Shown: piece after piece, positions 28,202-36,897 of the stretch | Numbering within the stretch: position 1 is the first letter of the stretch | How the letters are laid out: every line of letters starts with the position of its first letter | Origin: Bacteroidales bacterium | Lineage (GTDB): Bacteria; Bacteroidota; Bacteroidia; Bacteroidales; Bacteroidaceae | Length of the DNA: 42,730 nt | NCBI GenBank assembly: GCA_030528715.1 | Contig: JAUMYJ010000009.1 | Span: forward strand, 19,139-61,868 | Reading direction: 5' to 3' | Notes under the pieces: model-generated | The model's input: the letters and a program-made list of their open reading frames with translations, nothing else | What the model was told of the DNA's origin: nothing | The model's database searches: none | Program-made: the position numbers and the translations under genes

Positions 28202-28831
28202 ATGATAATGAAAGTACATATTGCACTCCTATTCTGTACGTTTTTCTCGGCTACTACTATGTTCGCCCAGCTCTCAGCTACCCAAGTACTTGACAAAACG
28301 GCAGCGCGCTTTGGGAGCTCAGTCACAGCAGCATTTTCGGCAGATAATTTTAGCGGGGACAATAAAACAGGTAGTACGAGCGGAACGATTGCCATTAAAG
28401 GCAAAAAGTTTGTAATCAGCACACCAGGATATAAAACTTGGTTTGATGGAAAAACACAATGGACCTATACCAATGCCAATGAAGAAGTAAACGTAAGTAC
28501 TCCCACTGCTGATGAAGTAGCTAGAATGAACCCTACTTCATTTGTATATCTCTACAAACAAGGCTACTCTGCTACCGTAAAAGACGTAACACTACGAGGT
28601 AAAACTTGCTACGAGGTACATCTTAAAGCAAACCAAGGCAAAGCAATCAAAGAGGTTATACTCACAATCGAAAAAAGCAGCTTTACACCTTACTCTATTC
28701 GCTTCCGCCAAGGAAGTAATCAATGGACACGCATTACTATCAATAACTTTACCAATCAAAAAACCAAGGATACAGCTTATGCGTTCAATAGTAAAGACTA
28801 TCCACAAGCCGAAATTATTGATCTGCGCTAA
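28202..28831 (+). CDS. lolA: LolA-like outer-membrane lipoprotein carrier
   Basis: A 209-residue exported protein of the LolA family, which ferries lipoproteins across the periplasm. The signal peptide ends near 'TTMFAQLS'. The mature part has the LolA pattern: a 'FSADNF' strand, 'GTIAIKGKKFVISTPGYKTW' (a run of short strands), 'DGKTQWTYTNANEEVNVS', and a late 'TPYSIRFRQGSNQWTRITI'. The start could be 28202 or the in-frame ATG at 28208, two codons later; the latter gives a cleaner signal peptide. It follows ftsK by 27 bp and is probably co-transcribed with it. Confidence 0.88.
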   Translation: MIMKVHIALLFCTFFSATTMFAQLSATQVLDKTAARFGSSVTAAFSADNFSGDNKTGSTSGTIAIKGKKFVISTPGYKTWFDGKTQWTYTNANEEVNVSTPTADEVARMNPTSFVYLYKQGYSATVKDVTLRGKTCYEVHLKANQGKAIKEVILTIEKSSFTPYSIRFRQGSNQWTRITINNFTNQKTKDTAYAFNSKDYPQAEIIDLR

Positions 28832-28971
28832 GGTGTATTTTATGCTTAGCCACGAAAAACATGAAATAAACTAAGGGCAGCAATACATAAGTGCATAGAG
28901 GCAATAGAGCTACTCAAAACTTTATCGCATCAAAATAGAGCAATGGTATCCTCTACTTCAATTAAAATGCG

Positions 28972-28979
28972 TAAGTTTG
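28972..28979 (+). promoter_or_regulatory. map -7 box
   Basis: TAAGTTTG lies 22 bp before the map ATG, matching TAnnTTTG. The 170 bp from lolA to map otherwise show no hairpin that I can support. Confidence 0.5.
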
Positions 28980-29001
28980 CAGAACCGAAACGACGAAAAC
29001 A

Positions 29002-29856
29002 ATGGTAAGACTTAGAAAGAATAAATTCATCGTACCACAGGGTTTAGAAGTAACAGACCGTGACCGTAAAATATTCGAATTGCAACAGCGCGGAGTAGAA
29101 GTGCCCACATACACACTCATTAAAACTCAAGAGCAAATCGAGGGCATACGGAAAAGTGGTGTAATCAATACTGGGGCACTTGACCTCGTAGCCGAAAAAA
29201 TACGACCAGGTATGACAACTCTAGAGCTAGATCGACTCGTGGCCGAGTTTCTCGCTAAGCATGGTGCCAAAGCAGCTCCTCCCGAAGTTGGCTTTCCTGG
29301 TCATATCTGTACCAGTTTGAATGAAGTTGTATGTCATGGTATACCTAGTGATGACGAGGTCATCGAAGAGGGTGATATCGTCAATGTTGATATTTCGAGC
29401 TCACTCAACGGCTATTATACCGATGCTGCACGTATGTTTGTTATTGGCGAAACAACCGAAGAAAAACGCCGTCTAGTAGAAGTAACCGAAGAGTGCTTAC
29501 GCATCGGTGCAAAGGCTTGTAAAGCATGGGGCTTTGTAGGGGATATTGGCAAAGCCATTGAGCCATACGCCAAGCAACATGGGTTCTCAGTAGTACGCGA
29601 TTTATGTGGCCATGGGGTAGGCTGTGGGCTACATGAAGAGCCACAAATATCTCACCATGACACACGCACTAAAGGTATGCTCCTAGTACCTGGTATGGTA
29701 CTAACTATTGAGCCCATGATTAACGCTGGCACATGGCGCGTATTTGTAGACGACGAAGATGGGTGGACTATTGTAACTGATGACGAGCGCCCAAGCGCCC
29801 AAGTAGAACATACGTTCCTAATTACCGAAGAAGGGCTTGAAATACTCACTTATTAA
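29002..29856 (+). CDS. map: Type I methionine aminopeptidase
   Basis: Map, 284 residues, removes the initiator methionine from nascent proteins. The five metal ligands of the pita-bread fold are visible: Asp in 'VNVDISSSLNG', Asp in 'YYTDAARMF', His in 'LCGHGVGCGLHE', Glu in 'LTIEPM' and Glu in 'AQVEHTF'. An N-terminal extension of about 45 residues, starting with basic MVRLRKNKF, precedes the catalytic domain. This is longer than the E. coli enzyme. tsaD follows after only 7 bp. Confidence 0.97.
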   Translation: MVRLRKNKFIVPQGLEVTDRDRKIFELQQRGVEVPTYTLIKTQEQIEGIRKSGVINTGALDLVAEKIRPGMTTLELDRLVAEFLAKHGAKAAPPEVGFPGHICTSLNEVVCHGIPSDDEVIEEGDIVNVDISSSLNGYYTDAARMFVIGETTEEKRRLVEVTEECLRIGAKACKAWGFVGDIGKAIEPYAKQHGFSVVRDLCGHGVGCGLHEEPQISHHDTRTKGMLLVPGMVLTIEPMINAGTWRVFVDDEDGWTIVTDDERPSAQVEHTFLITEEGLEILTY

Positions 29857-29863
29857 AACTACT

Positions 29864-30892
29864 ATGGCAGAGAAAGATGTAGTAATTCTTGGCATAGAAT
29901 CAAGTTGTGATGACACATCGGCTGCGGTGATACGCAATGGTTACTTATTAAGTAATATTACAGCCAACCAAGCTGTACACGAGGCCTATGGAGGTGTTGT
30001 GCCAGAGCTGGCCTCTCGTGCACATCAGCAAAATATCGTACCCGTAGTAGAACGCGCCTTACAGGTGGCTGGTATCACACGCAGTGAGATTACCGCCATT
30101 GCTGTAACCTTAGGTCCTGGCCTCATGGGCTCGCTCTTGGTAGGCGTATCGTTTGCCAAGGGCTTAGCAATGGCACTAGGTGTTCCACTCATAGAGGTCA
30201 ATCACTTGCATGGTCACGTCATAGCTCACTTTATTAAGGAAGAAGGAGAAGACAATCGTCACCCCGACTACCCTTTCTTATGCTTACTTGTAAGTGGTGG
30301 CAACTCACAAATTATCCGTGTAGATGGCTATAATAAAATGGAAATACTTGGTGCCACTATAGATGATGCTGCGGGAGAAGCCATAGACAAATGCTCCAAA
30401 GTAATGGGTTTAGGCTACCCAGGAGGGCCTATCATTGATAAATTAGCACGCCAAGGCAATCCCAAAGCATTCACGTTTAGCAAGCCTCAAATAGCAGGCT
30501 ACGACTATAGTTTTAGTGGGCTTAAAACGAGTTTTTTGTATTTCTTACAAAAAGCACTCAAAGACGAACCAAACTTTATAGAAAAGAACCAAGCAGACTT
30601 AGCTGCTTCACTCGAACAGACTGTAGTAGATATCTTAATGCACAAGCTCAAAAAAGCCTCCAAAGACACAGGTATTCGTCAAGTAGCCGTTGCTGGTGGA
30701 GTATCTGCCAACACAGGGCTTCGCAATGCATTTAAGGCTATGGCAGAGCGCGGCACCTGGGAGGTATTTATCCCAAAGTTTGGCTATACTACCGATAATG
30801 CAGCCATGATAGCCATTACGGGATATTATAAATATTTCGACCAAGATTTTTGTCCGATGGACAAGCCAGCCTACTCACGCGTAACGATATAA
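29864..30892 (+). CDS. tsaD: tRNA N6-threonylcarbamoyladenosine transferase TsaD
   Basis: TsaD (Kae1/YgjD), 342 residues, transfers threonylcarbamoyl to A37 of ANN-decoding tRNAs. Motifs are 'ILGIESSCDDTSAAVI' at the N-terminus, the metal-binding His pair in 'NHLHGHVIAHF', 'LLVSGGNSQI', and 'VAGGVSANTGLRNAF'. The start at 29864 (MAEKDVVILGIES) is preferred over 29837, which would overlap map by 20 bp and add unrelated residues. It is 7 bp after map and 35 bp before the pncC-like gene. Confidence 0.97.
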   Translation: MAEKDVVILGIESSCDDTSAAVIRNGYLLSNITANQAVHEAYGGVVPELASRAHQQNIVPVVERALQVAGITRSEITAIAVTLGPGLMGSLLVGVSFAKGLAMALGVPLIEVNHLHGHVIAHFIKEEGEDNRHPDYPFLCLLVSGGNSQIIRVDGYNKMEILGATIDDAAGEAIDKCSKVMGLGYPGGPIIDKLARQGNPKAFTFSKPQIAGYDYSFSGLKTSFLYFLQKALKDEPNFIEKNQADLAASLEQTVVDILMHKLKKASKDTGIRQVAVAGGVSANTGLRNAFKAMAERGTWEVFIPKFGYTTDNAAMIAITGYYKYFDQDFCPMDKPAYSRVTI

Positions 30893-30927
30893 ATGACAAA
30901 CAACGCTCATAACAAACACTTTACATT

Positions 30928-31455
30928 ATGGACTTAGGACTGCGACTTATCAGTAAGCAAATCAATGAAATACTTTGGCGTACTGGCCGTACACTATCCA
31001 TCGCCGAGAGTTGCACAGCAGGCTACGTAGCCACAGTAGTAACGGCTACACCTGGTAGCTCTGGCTTTTTTCGTGGTGGGCTAGTATGCTATGCCGAGGA
31101 TACGAAAATAGACCTACTCGATGTAGACCCTAATACGATTATTGAGCAAACACCGGCCTGCGAAGAGGTAGCTAAACAAATGGTGGTAGGTGCAAACAAA
31201 CTTTTCCGAAGTAATTATGCCGTAGCTGTAACGGGCTTTGCCGGACCAGGTGGAGGCAACGAAACACTCCGTGCTGGTACAATTTGGCTTGCCGTAGGCA
31301 ATCAAGACAAAACCATCACACGCAAACTCACAGAAGATAACGGCCGCTCACACAACATCAGCGAAGCTACACGAAATGTGCTAGAAATGCTACGTGACCT
31401 CCTCATAGAAACAGAGCCCAACGCCACTATCCTCCCTACGGAGCAAGGAGAGTAA
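30928..31455 (+). CDS. pncC: CinA C-terminal / PncC-type nicotinamide-nucleotide amidohydrolase
   Basis: A 175-residue standalone CinA-C domain. The signature 'IAESCTAGYV' carries the catalytic Ser28; 'TPGSSGFFRGGLVCYAEDTK' and 'AVTGFAGPGGG' are intact. Members deamidate nicotinamide mononucleotide to nicotinate mononucleotide in NAD recycling. The N-terminal MoCF-like half of full CinA is absent. It is 35 bp after tsaD and 34 bp before the GT39 gene, so it may share their transcript. With the nicotinamidase at 19152 it gives two nicotinamide-type amidases in the window. Confidence 0.9.
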   Translation: MDLGLRLISKQINEILWRTGRTLSIAESCTAGYVATVVTATPGSSGFFRGGLVCYAEDTKIDLLDVDPNTIIEQTPACEEVAKQMVVGANKLFRSNYAVAVTGFAGPGGGNETLRAGTIWLAVGNQDKTITRKLTEDNGRSHNISEATRNVLEMLRDLLIETEPNATILPTEQGE

Positions 31456-31489
31456 TTTCCCCTATCACTCCCCTACTCTCACGCATCTC

Positions 31490-33397
31490 ATGACGCTCAT
31501 TCCTACACATAGTGGCTACCTTTTGTACCTACTAATAGCAGTGTTCCTTCTCGCATTACCGATGCTAGTAGGGCATAAAGCTGTTGCACGTAGAGTAACA
31601 TTATTAACACACTTGGACAGATTAGCACCACGTCTCGGTTTGAGAGCAGGTAGACAGCTAGGCTGGCTCATCATGTTACTCTTACTATGTATAGGTAGCT
31701 TATGGCTATTCTTGGGCGACACACTATTCAATACCCGTGGTGAGCCACGCGAGGCACTCGTATCTATGGCTATGGTCAACACCAACGACTGGATACTACC
31801 AATAACAAATGGTGTTGATTTGGCCTACAAGCCTCCCTTTTTTCATTGGTGTGGGGCACTCACCGCTACATTATATGGCGAGGTGTCAGAATTTACTTCC
31901 CGCTTCCCTTCAGCGCTAGGACTCACGCTCATCGTACTCTCAACATTTACCTTTTATGCTAAACGCCGTAGCAAAGCAGTGGCTTTGCTTACAGCCTTAA
32001 TCACACTGACTAATTTTGAGCTACACCGAGCTGGTGTAGCCGCACGTGTAGATATGGTACTCACGACAGCTATCGTGATCGCACTATTCGCACTCTATCG
32101 TTGGTGTGAGCGCGGTTTGTCTGGTGTACCATGGATAGCTAGTTTAGCCATGAGTGCAGCCTTTCTAACCAAAGGGCCAGTAGGCTTAGTATTACCCTGC
32201 TTAGTGGCAGGTATCTTTGCTTGGTGGCGTATACGTAGCTTTTGGTCTGTACTATGGCGTTTTACATTGCTAGCCATAACGAGCTGTATACTACCACTCA
32301 CATGGTATATGGCTGCTTATGCTCAAGGTGGAGAAGCCTTTTGGCAGCTTGTATATGAAGAAAATGTGCTACGTTTCTTAGGCAAGATGTCTTATGCCTC
32401 TCATGAAAACCCTTGGCACTATAACCTACTTACTATCATCGCAGGCTTTTTACCCTATACACTTGTAGTGGCTACATCGGTTTTTGTCTTGCCTTGGAAA
32501 CACTGGATAGCTAGCCTCTCACGCCCGACCCTAAGCTGGTGGCACAACACACGACACTACCTCTCCACGATGGATAGCACACGCCTTTATACACTATTGT
32601 GCATCGTGGTCATGTTTATCTTCTACTGCATTCCCAAAAGCAAGCGTAGTACTTATCTAATGCCACTTTATCCATTTATAGCCTACTATTTAGCTGAGTA
32701 TTTGCCCTATTTATGGCGCACACGGCAGCACATCGTTGTTTGGTTTGGTCGGTTTGTAGCATTCCTATGTGTATTACTTCCTATCGTCTACCTCCTCATA
32801 CATGGTGAGCTGATTGCTCCAGAGTGGCTAGGTGAGCGTAAGTTAGTGTTGCATACATTTATGTTTCAAGCCCTGCGCGATACAGCGTGGAGTACAGAGC
32901 ACCTCACACTCCTCATACTTCCGCTTGGTATAGCTATTTATTGGCTTTCGCAGCATTGTCGTGAGGAGCGTTATTGGTCGGGTATACCTCAACGTTTAGC
33001 ACTCATACCTGTTATGCTCGTGGGTATTTTCATGGCGCTTGATGGTCTCTACCAGCCTGCCATTTTAGGAGCAAAGTCTAGCTATGGTTTTGTACAGCAG
33101 ATAAAAGATATTACACCCAGAGATACCCTCTACTATTACGACAACGACTTTGCTCCTGGTAACCGCATGCACCCATTCACTGCGAACTTCTATCTCAATG
33201 GCCGTTTAGTGCCGTTCATCGAGTTTGGCCAACAACATACAGAGGGCTATGTACTTATAGGTAATGACGATATAGAGGCATTTATACACGCTTATCCACA
33301 GCTGAGATTAACTAGCCTACTCTCAGCCGATCGGCCTAGTCCTGACGATAATGCATACTATACGTTCTATCGCTTCACAATACACCAAGAGCAATAA
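31490..33397 (+). CDS. ArnT-like family 39 glycosyltransferase (polyprenyl-P-sugar dependent)
   Basis: A 635-residue integral membrane protein with about 12 helices. The GT39/PMT signature 'RGEPREALVSMAMVNTNDW' begins near residue 83 and includes the catalytic acidic residue; 'YKPPFFHW' follows, as in ArnT. A soluble region is near 560-635. In relatives the enzyme moves a sugar from undecaprenyl phosphate to lipid A or another envelope acceptor. The motif comes about 50 residues later than in ArnT because of an extra N-terminal membrane segment and basic loop. It forms a cassette with the GtrA and GT2 genes right behind it (4 bp and 13 bp gaps). Confidence 0.88.
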   Translation: MTLIPTHSGYLLYLLIAVFLLALPMLVGHKAVARRVTLLTHLDRLAPRLGLRAGRQLGWLIMLLLLCIGSLWLFLGDTLFNTRGEPREALVSMAMVNTNDWILPITNGVDLAYKPPFFHWCGALTATLYGEVSEFTSRFPSALGLTLIVLSTFTFYAKRRSKAVALLTALITLTNFELHRAGVAARVDMVLTTAIVIALFALYRWCERGLSGVPWIASLAMSAAFLTKGPVGLVLPCLVAGIFAWWRIRSFWSVLWRFTLLAITSCILPLTWYMAAYAQGGEAFWQLVYEENVLRFLGKMSYASHENPWHYNLLTIIAGFLPYTLVVATSVFVLPWKHWIASLSRPTLSWWHNTRHYLSTMDSTRLYTLLCIVVMFIFYCIPKSKRSTYLMPLYPFIAYYLAEYLPYLWRTRQHIVVWFGRFVAFLCVLLPIVYLLIHGELIAPEWLGERKLVLHTFMFQALRDTAWSTEHLTLLILPLGIAIYWLSQHCREERYWSGIPQRLALIPVMLVGIFMALDGLYQPAILGAKSSYGFVQQIKDITPRDTLYYYDNDFAPGNRMHPFTANFYLNGRLVPFIEFGQQHTEGYVLIGNDDIEAFIHAYPQLRLTSLLSADRPSPDDNAYYTFYRFTIHQEQ

Positions 33398-33401
33398 CAC
33401 T

Positions 33402-33785
33402 ATGCTCCAACAAGCCTTACGCTTTGTACTCGTAGGAGGTCTGTGCACAGCTTTACATTATGGTGTTTACGTGGCTTTACTCTACCTTGCACCCCTATTC
33501 CCACCACAAGCCTCCTATGCACTAGGCTTTACAGCAGGCTTTGGTTGTAACGTATGGTTCACTGGTAAGTTTACTTTTTCAGCACGCATCACATGGCCAC
33601 GCGTGCTAGCTATGATGGGTATTCAGGGCATAAATGCTTTACTCCATGTGGGTACACTCTCATTGAGCCTTGCTTTAGGGCTATCGCCACACCTAGCTCC
33701 ACTACCAGCCTTTGCCATTGCTATACCTTTGTGCTTTATTTTAGCACGCTATACGTTTCGCTCATCACGTTTTGAGTCATTATAG
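33402..33785 (+). CDS. GtrA-like membrane protein
   Basis: A 127-residue protein with four membrane helices, of the GtrA family, which is proposed to flip polyprenyl-phosphate sugars. The family pattern is 'RFVLVGGLCTALHYGVYVAL' at the N-terminus, 'GFGCNVWFTGKFTF' in the loop, and 'ILARYTFRS' at the end. The Met at 33402 (MLQQALRF) is preferred over 33351, which overlaps the GT39 gene. It starts 4 bp after the GT39 stop and ends 13 bp before the GT2 gene. Confidence 0.9.
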   Translation: MLQQALRFVLVGGLCTALHYGVYVALLYLAPLFPPQASYALGFTAGFGCNVWFTGKFTFSARITWPRVLAMMGIQGINALLHVGTLSLSLALGLSPHLAPLPAFAIAIPLCFILARYTFRSSRFESL

Positions 33786-33798
33786 ACTTGTTTTAAGT

Positions 33799-34776
33799 AT
33801 GTCCTCTATCCCTAGCCTATTGGTCATAGTGCCTTGTTACAACGAAGAAGCCGTACTCACTTACACCAATACTCAGCTCACGGCTACCCTGCGAACGATG
33901 TACTCACAGGGGCAAGTAACCCACGCCCGTATCTTATACGTAGACGATGGAAGTACCGACACCACATGGACACTCATTGAGCATCTATCAACTCAATATG
34001 CAGAGGTAATGGGTCTCAAACTGGCACGCAACGTAGGACATCAACAAGCACTTTGGGCAGGGCTCGAATGGGCAGCAGCCAGCGATTTTGATACATGCAT
34101 CAGTATAGACGCCGACCTACAGGACGACCTCGCAGCTATACCTCAGATGGTAAACCACTTTGCTAACGGCTACGACATCGTATTGGGTGTACGCAGCGAA
34201 CGCCATAGCGACACAGCATTTAAGCGACACACCGCACAAGGCTTCTATCGTGCTATGGGTGCTATGGGTGCAGAGGTTACTTACAATCATGCCGACTTTC
34301 GCTTACTCTCACAACGTGCTTGCCAGGCCCTAGTGTCACATCCTGAGCGCAACTTATTTATCCGCGGCTTAGTTATGCGCTTGGGCTTCCCCACAGCACA
34401 CGTTTACTACCAACGCCAAGAGCGTACCGCAGGTAAGTCCAAGTATCCGCTGCGTCACATGATTAGTTTTGCCTTGGACGGCATGACCTCCTTCTCGGTC
34501 AAACCATTACGGCTCATTACACTTTTAGGCCTATGCTTTATATTAATATCTGTCGTAGCTATCGTCTATGGCCTCTACGCTTGGGGCACACGCCATGCCA
34601 TACCAGGGTGGACCTCACTCATGGTATCCATGTGGTTCATTGGCGGTGCGCTCTTAATGGCTATCGGCGTTATTGGCGAATACGTGGGCAAAATCTATCA
34701 AGAGGTCAAGCGACGTCCACGCTATTTTATAGAAAAAACAGCTAACATGACTCCCTTAGATAAAGAAATGGACTAA
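33799..34776 (+). CDS. GtrB/DPM-like family 2 glycosyltransferase
   Basis: A 325-residue GT2 enzyme that likely loads a sugar onto undecaprenyl phosphate. Motifs are 'VIVPCYNEE' near residue 11, 'YVDDGSTDTT', and 'SIDADLQDDL' (the DXD-type metal site). 'RTAGKSKYPLRHMISFALDG' precedes two C-terminal membrane helices (about 235-260 and 275-295), the GtrB arrangement. The start at 33799 (MSSIPSLL) avoids a 14-bp overlap with gtrA. With GtrA and GT39 it makes a load-flip-transfer set. Confidence 0.9.
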   Translation: MSSIPSLLVIVPCYNEEAVLTYTNTQLTATLRTMYSQGQVTHARILYVDDGSTDTTWTLIEHLSTQYAEVMGLKLARNVGHQQALWAGLEWAAASDFDTCISIDADLQDDLAAIPQMVNHFANGYDIVLGVRSERHSDTAFKRHTAQGFYRAMGAMGAEVTYNHADFRLLSQRACQALVSHPERNLFIRGLVMRLGFPTAHVYYQRQERTAGKSKYPLRHMISFALDGMTSFSVKPLRLITLLGLCFILISVVAIVYGLYAWGTRHAIPGWTSLMVSMWFIGGALLMAIGVIGEYVGKIYQEVKRRPRYFIEKTANMTPLDKEMD

Positions 34777-34780
34777 AAAA

Positions 34781-34812
34781 TTTGGTCAATTCACAAACAT
34801 TGACTATCTTTG
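34781..34812 (+). promoter_or_regulatory. tRNA-Cys promoter
   Basis: TTTG (34781-34784), a 20-nt spacer and TATCTTTG (34805-34812), 18 bp before the tRNA. This is a full Bacteroidetes-type promoter. Confidence 0.75.
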
Positions 34813-34830
34813 CACTCGAAATCACACTAA

Positions 34831-34901
34831 GGTACCATGACCGAGTGGTTAGGTAGCGGTCTGCAAAACCGTGTACAGCAGTTCGAATCTGCTTGGTACC
34901 T
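34831..34901 (+). tRNA. tRNA-Cys (anticodon GCA)
   Basis: The acceptor arm pairs GGTACCA (34831-34837) with TGGTACC (34894-34900), with U at 34901 as discriminator, as usual for tRNA-Cys. The anticodon stem GCGGT/ACCGT holds the loop CTGCAAA, anticodon GCA at 34863-34865. The T-arm is AGCAG-TTCGAAT-CTGCT. No CCA is encoded. It has its own promoter and terminator. Confidence 0.96.
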
Positions 34902-34914
34902 CTCTTATAGCTAT

Positions 34915-34952
34915 AAGGAATTATCAATTAAAACTGATAATTCCTTTTTTTT
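34915..34952 (+). terminator. Intrinsic terminator of tRNA-Cys
   Basis: AAGGAATTATCA (34915-34926) pairs with TGATAATTCCTT (34935-34946), followed by a T-run to 34952. It lies 13 nt after the tRNA. Confidence 0.9.
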
Positions 34953-35041
34953 CTTCAAAGCTTGCTTGTCTCAGTTTTTTTTTGTAAATTTCGAGCGAAA
35001 TAAACACCCTACGGTCAACTTCAATCTATAAACACCACGTC

Positions 35042-35539
35042 ATGAAGTACAATCTTATTCATCGCATCGTAGCAGCCATGCTTTTCTTTGCTTGTTGTAG
35101 TGTTGCCACGGCTCAAACACCCATCAATACCCAAGCAGATGCCGTAGCCCATCTACCACTCTACCGCTACCAGGTACTCGAACCCAAGGCAAACTTTGTG
35201 TACACCTTTTATCTAAGCTATATGAGCAGTATTGCCTATGACAACGAGCAATTAAACCAAGCCACACTCAATGCTTGCACTACCAGACAGCTACGCAAGA
35301 AAATGCGTCAATACGACTACGATATCTTGCTCGATGCGCAAGATTGTATCCCCGAAGCCTTGGCTACACTGCGTGTTTCCCCACAGGCAGACGATTGGTT
35401 TGAGGTACATTACACTTGGCCTCAATCCGCTGTAACACAAGGCAACAACACACCAACAACACCCTCTACATCTATCCGTGTCAAAGTCACCTCAGACAAG
35501 CGTGGCTATCGCCTCTCTGACGTAACACTCAAACAATAA
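35042..35539 (+). CDS. Small exported protein of unknown function
   Basis: I do not recognise the family firmly. The 165-residue protein has a signal peptide (cleavage after 'SVATA', before QTP). The mature part is about 140 residues. It contains a 'FVYTFYLSYMSSIAYDN' segment, then Cys-containing helices with one Cys at 'LNACTTRQL' and another at 'AQDCIPEAL'. A beta-rich end follows ('DDWFEVHYTWPQSA', 'SIRVKVTSDKRGYRLSDVTL'). The layout faintly resembles DUF3828-type exported proteins. It stands alone between the tRNA terminator and its own terminator. Confidence 0.75.
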   Translation: MKYNLIHRIVAAMLFFACCSVATAQTPINTQADAVAHLPLYRYQVLEPKANFVYTFYLSYMSSIAYDNEQLNQATLNACTTRQLRKKMRQYDYDILLDAQDCIPEALATLRVSPQADDWFEVHYTWPQSAVTQGNNTPTTPSTSIRVKVTSDKRGYRLSDVTLKQ

Positions 35540-35548
35540 ACAGACTCT

Positions 35549-35582
35549 CCCCCATAGCTTCACTCATCGAAGGCTATGGGGG
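35549..35582 (+). terminator. Hairpin terminator after the exported protein
   Basis: CCCCCATAGCTT (35549-35560) pairs with AGGCTATGGGGG (35571-35582), with one G-U. A moderately U-rich stretch follows (TCTTATAGCAATTTT). Confidence 0.75.
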
Positions 35583-35634
35583 TCTTATAGCAATTTTACC
35601 TGCTAGATGCAGTAGTTGTTTCGGGCAAAATAAG

Positions 35635-35642
35635 TATCTTTG
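35635..35642 (+). promoter_or_regulatory. -7 box for AICAR transformylase gene
   Basis: TATCTTTG lies 52 bp before the ATG, identical to the tRNA-Cys -7 box. TTG at 35616-35618 is the nearest -33 candidate, with a short spacer. Confidence 0.55.
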
Positions 35643-35694
35643 CACTTGGTTTTATCCCTATCTTAATCATCTCTAAAACCCACATTTCCCGATT

Positions 35695-36876
35695 ATGAAA
35701 GAATTGGCATTGAAGTATGGCTGCAACCCCAACCAAAAGCCATCGCGCATCTTCATTAGCGAAGGTGAGTTGCCCATCGAAGTGCTGAGTGGTCGCCCAG
35801 GCTACATCAACTTTATGGATGCCCTCAACAGTTGGCAACTCGTGTGCGAGCTAAAAGCTGCCACAGGGCTGCCAGCTGCGGCTTCATTCAAGCACGTATC
35901 ACCTGCTGGTGCTGCTGTTGGCTTGCCCCTAAGTGACACACTGAGCAAGATATACTTTGTAGACGACCTCCCACAGCCGCTCTCACCCATTGCAGCTGCC
36001 TATGCTCGCGCTCGTGGTGCCGACCGCATGTCTAGCTATGGCGACTTTATTGCGCTAAGTGACGTGTGCGATGAGAGTACAGCACTCATTATCAAGCGCG
36101 AAGTGAGCGATGGTATTATCGCCCCTGGCTATACCCCCGAAGCACTTGCCATATTACAAGCCAAGCGTAATGGCACATACAATGTTCTAAAAATTGATCC
36201 AAGCTATCGCCCTGCACCAATTGAGCGTAAAGACGTCTTTGGCATCACATTCGAGCAAGGCCGCAACGAGATAAACCTCTCTGGTAATGCTATTTTTGAA
36301 AACCGCCCTACCCTCAACAAAACACTAACAGATGCACAAATACGTGACTTGCGCATCGCACTCATTACGCTTAAATATACTCAGAGCAATTCGGTATGCT
36401 ACGTAAAAGATGGGCAGGCCATAGGTATTGGTGCAGGCCAGCAAAGTCGCATTCACTGCACACGCTTAGCAGGAAACAAAGCCGACATTTGGTGGTTGCG
36501 CCAGCACCCCAAAGTAATGAGCCTACCCTTCATACCTGGTATCCGACGTGCCGACCGCGACAACACCATTGACATCTACATTTCAGAAGATGCTATTGAT
36601 GTACTCGCAGACGGTGCATGGCAGCAATTCTTTACAGAGCAGCCTGATGAGCTAACTCGCGAAGAAAAGCGCAGCTGGATTGCTAAAAACACAGATGTAG
36701 CACTCGGGTCAGATGCATTTTTCCCCTTTGGCGACAACATAGAGCGTGCATATCGTAGTGGCGTAAGTGTAGTAGCACAAGCAGGAGGTAGTGTGCGTGA
36801 CGACCATGTTATCGCCACATGCGATAAATACGGCATCGCCATGGCCTTTACAGGCATACGCTTATTCCATCACTAA
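35695..36876 (+). CDS. Standalone AICAR transformylase (PurH C-terminal-type)
   Basis: A 393-residue protein matching only the AICAR formyltransferase half of PurH. It transfers a formyl group from 10-formyl-THF to AICAR in purine synthesis. 'KYGCNPNQKPSRIFI' opens the domain, and the catalytic Lys-His pair is in 'AASFKHVSPAGAAVG' near residues 63-77. 'QSNSVCYVKDGQAIGIGAGQ' and 'SDAFFPFGDNIE' near the end are typical. The MGS-like IMP cyclohydrolase half found in ordinary bifunctional PurH (about 500-520 residues) is missing. A small basic protein gene follows after 21 bp. Confidence 0.93.
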   Translation: MKELALKYGCNPNQKPSRIFISEGELPIEVLSGRPGYINFMDALNSWQLVCELKAATGLPAAASFKHVSPAGAAVGLPLSDTLSKIYFVDDLPQPLSPIAAAYARARGADRMSSYGDFIALSDVCDESTALIIKREVSDGIIAPGYTPEALAILQAKRNGTYNVLKIDPSYRPAPIERKDVFGITFEQGRNEINLSGNAIFENRPTLNKTLTDAQIRDLRIALITLKYTQSNSVCYVKDGQAIGIGAGQQSRIHCTRLAGNKADIWWLRQHPKVMSLPFIPGIRRADRDNTIDIYISEDAIDVLADGAWQQFFTEQPDELTREEKRSWIAKNTDVALGSDAFFPFGDNIERAYRSGVSVVAQAGGSVRDDHVIATCDKYGIAMAFTGIRLFHH

Positions 36877-36897
36877 CACCTTCTACGTGCTTATCTC

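Noticed and set aside
34837-35031. 64-codon plus ORF
   Set aside because: It runs through the tRNA-Cys gene and its terminator.
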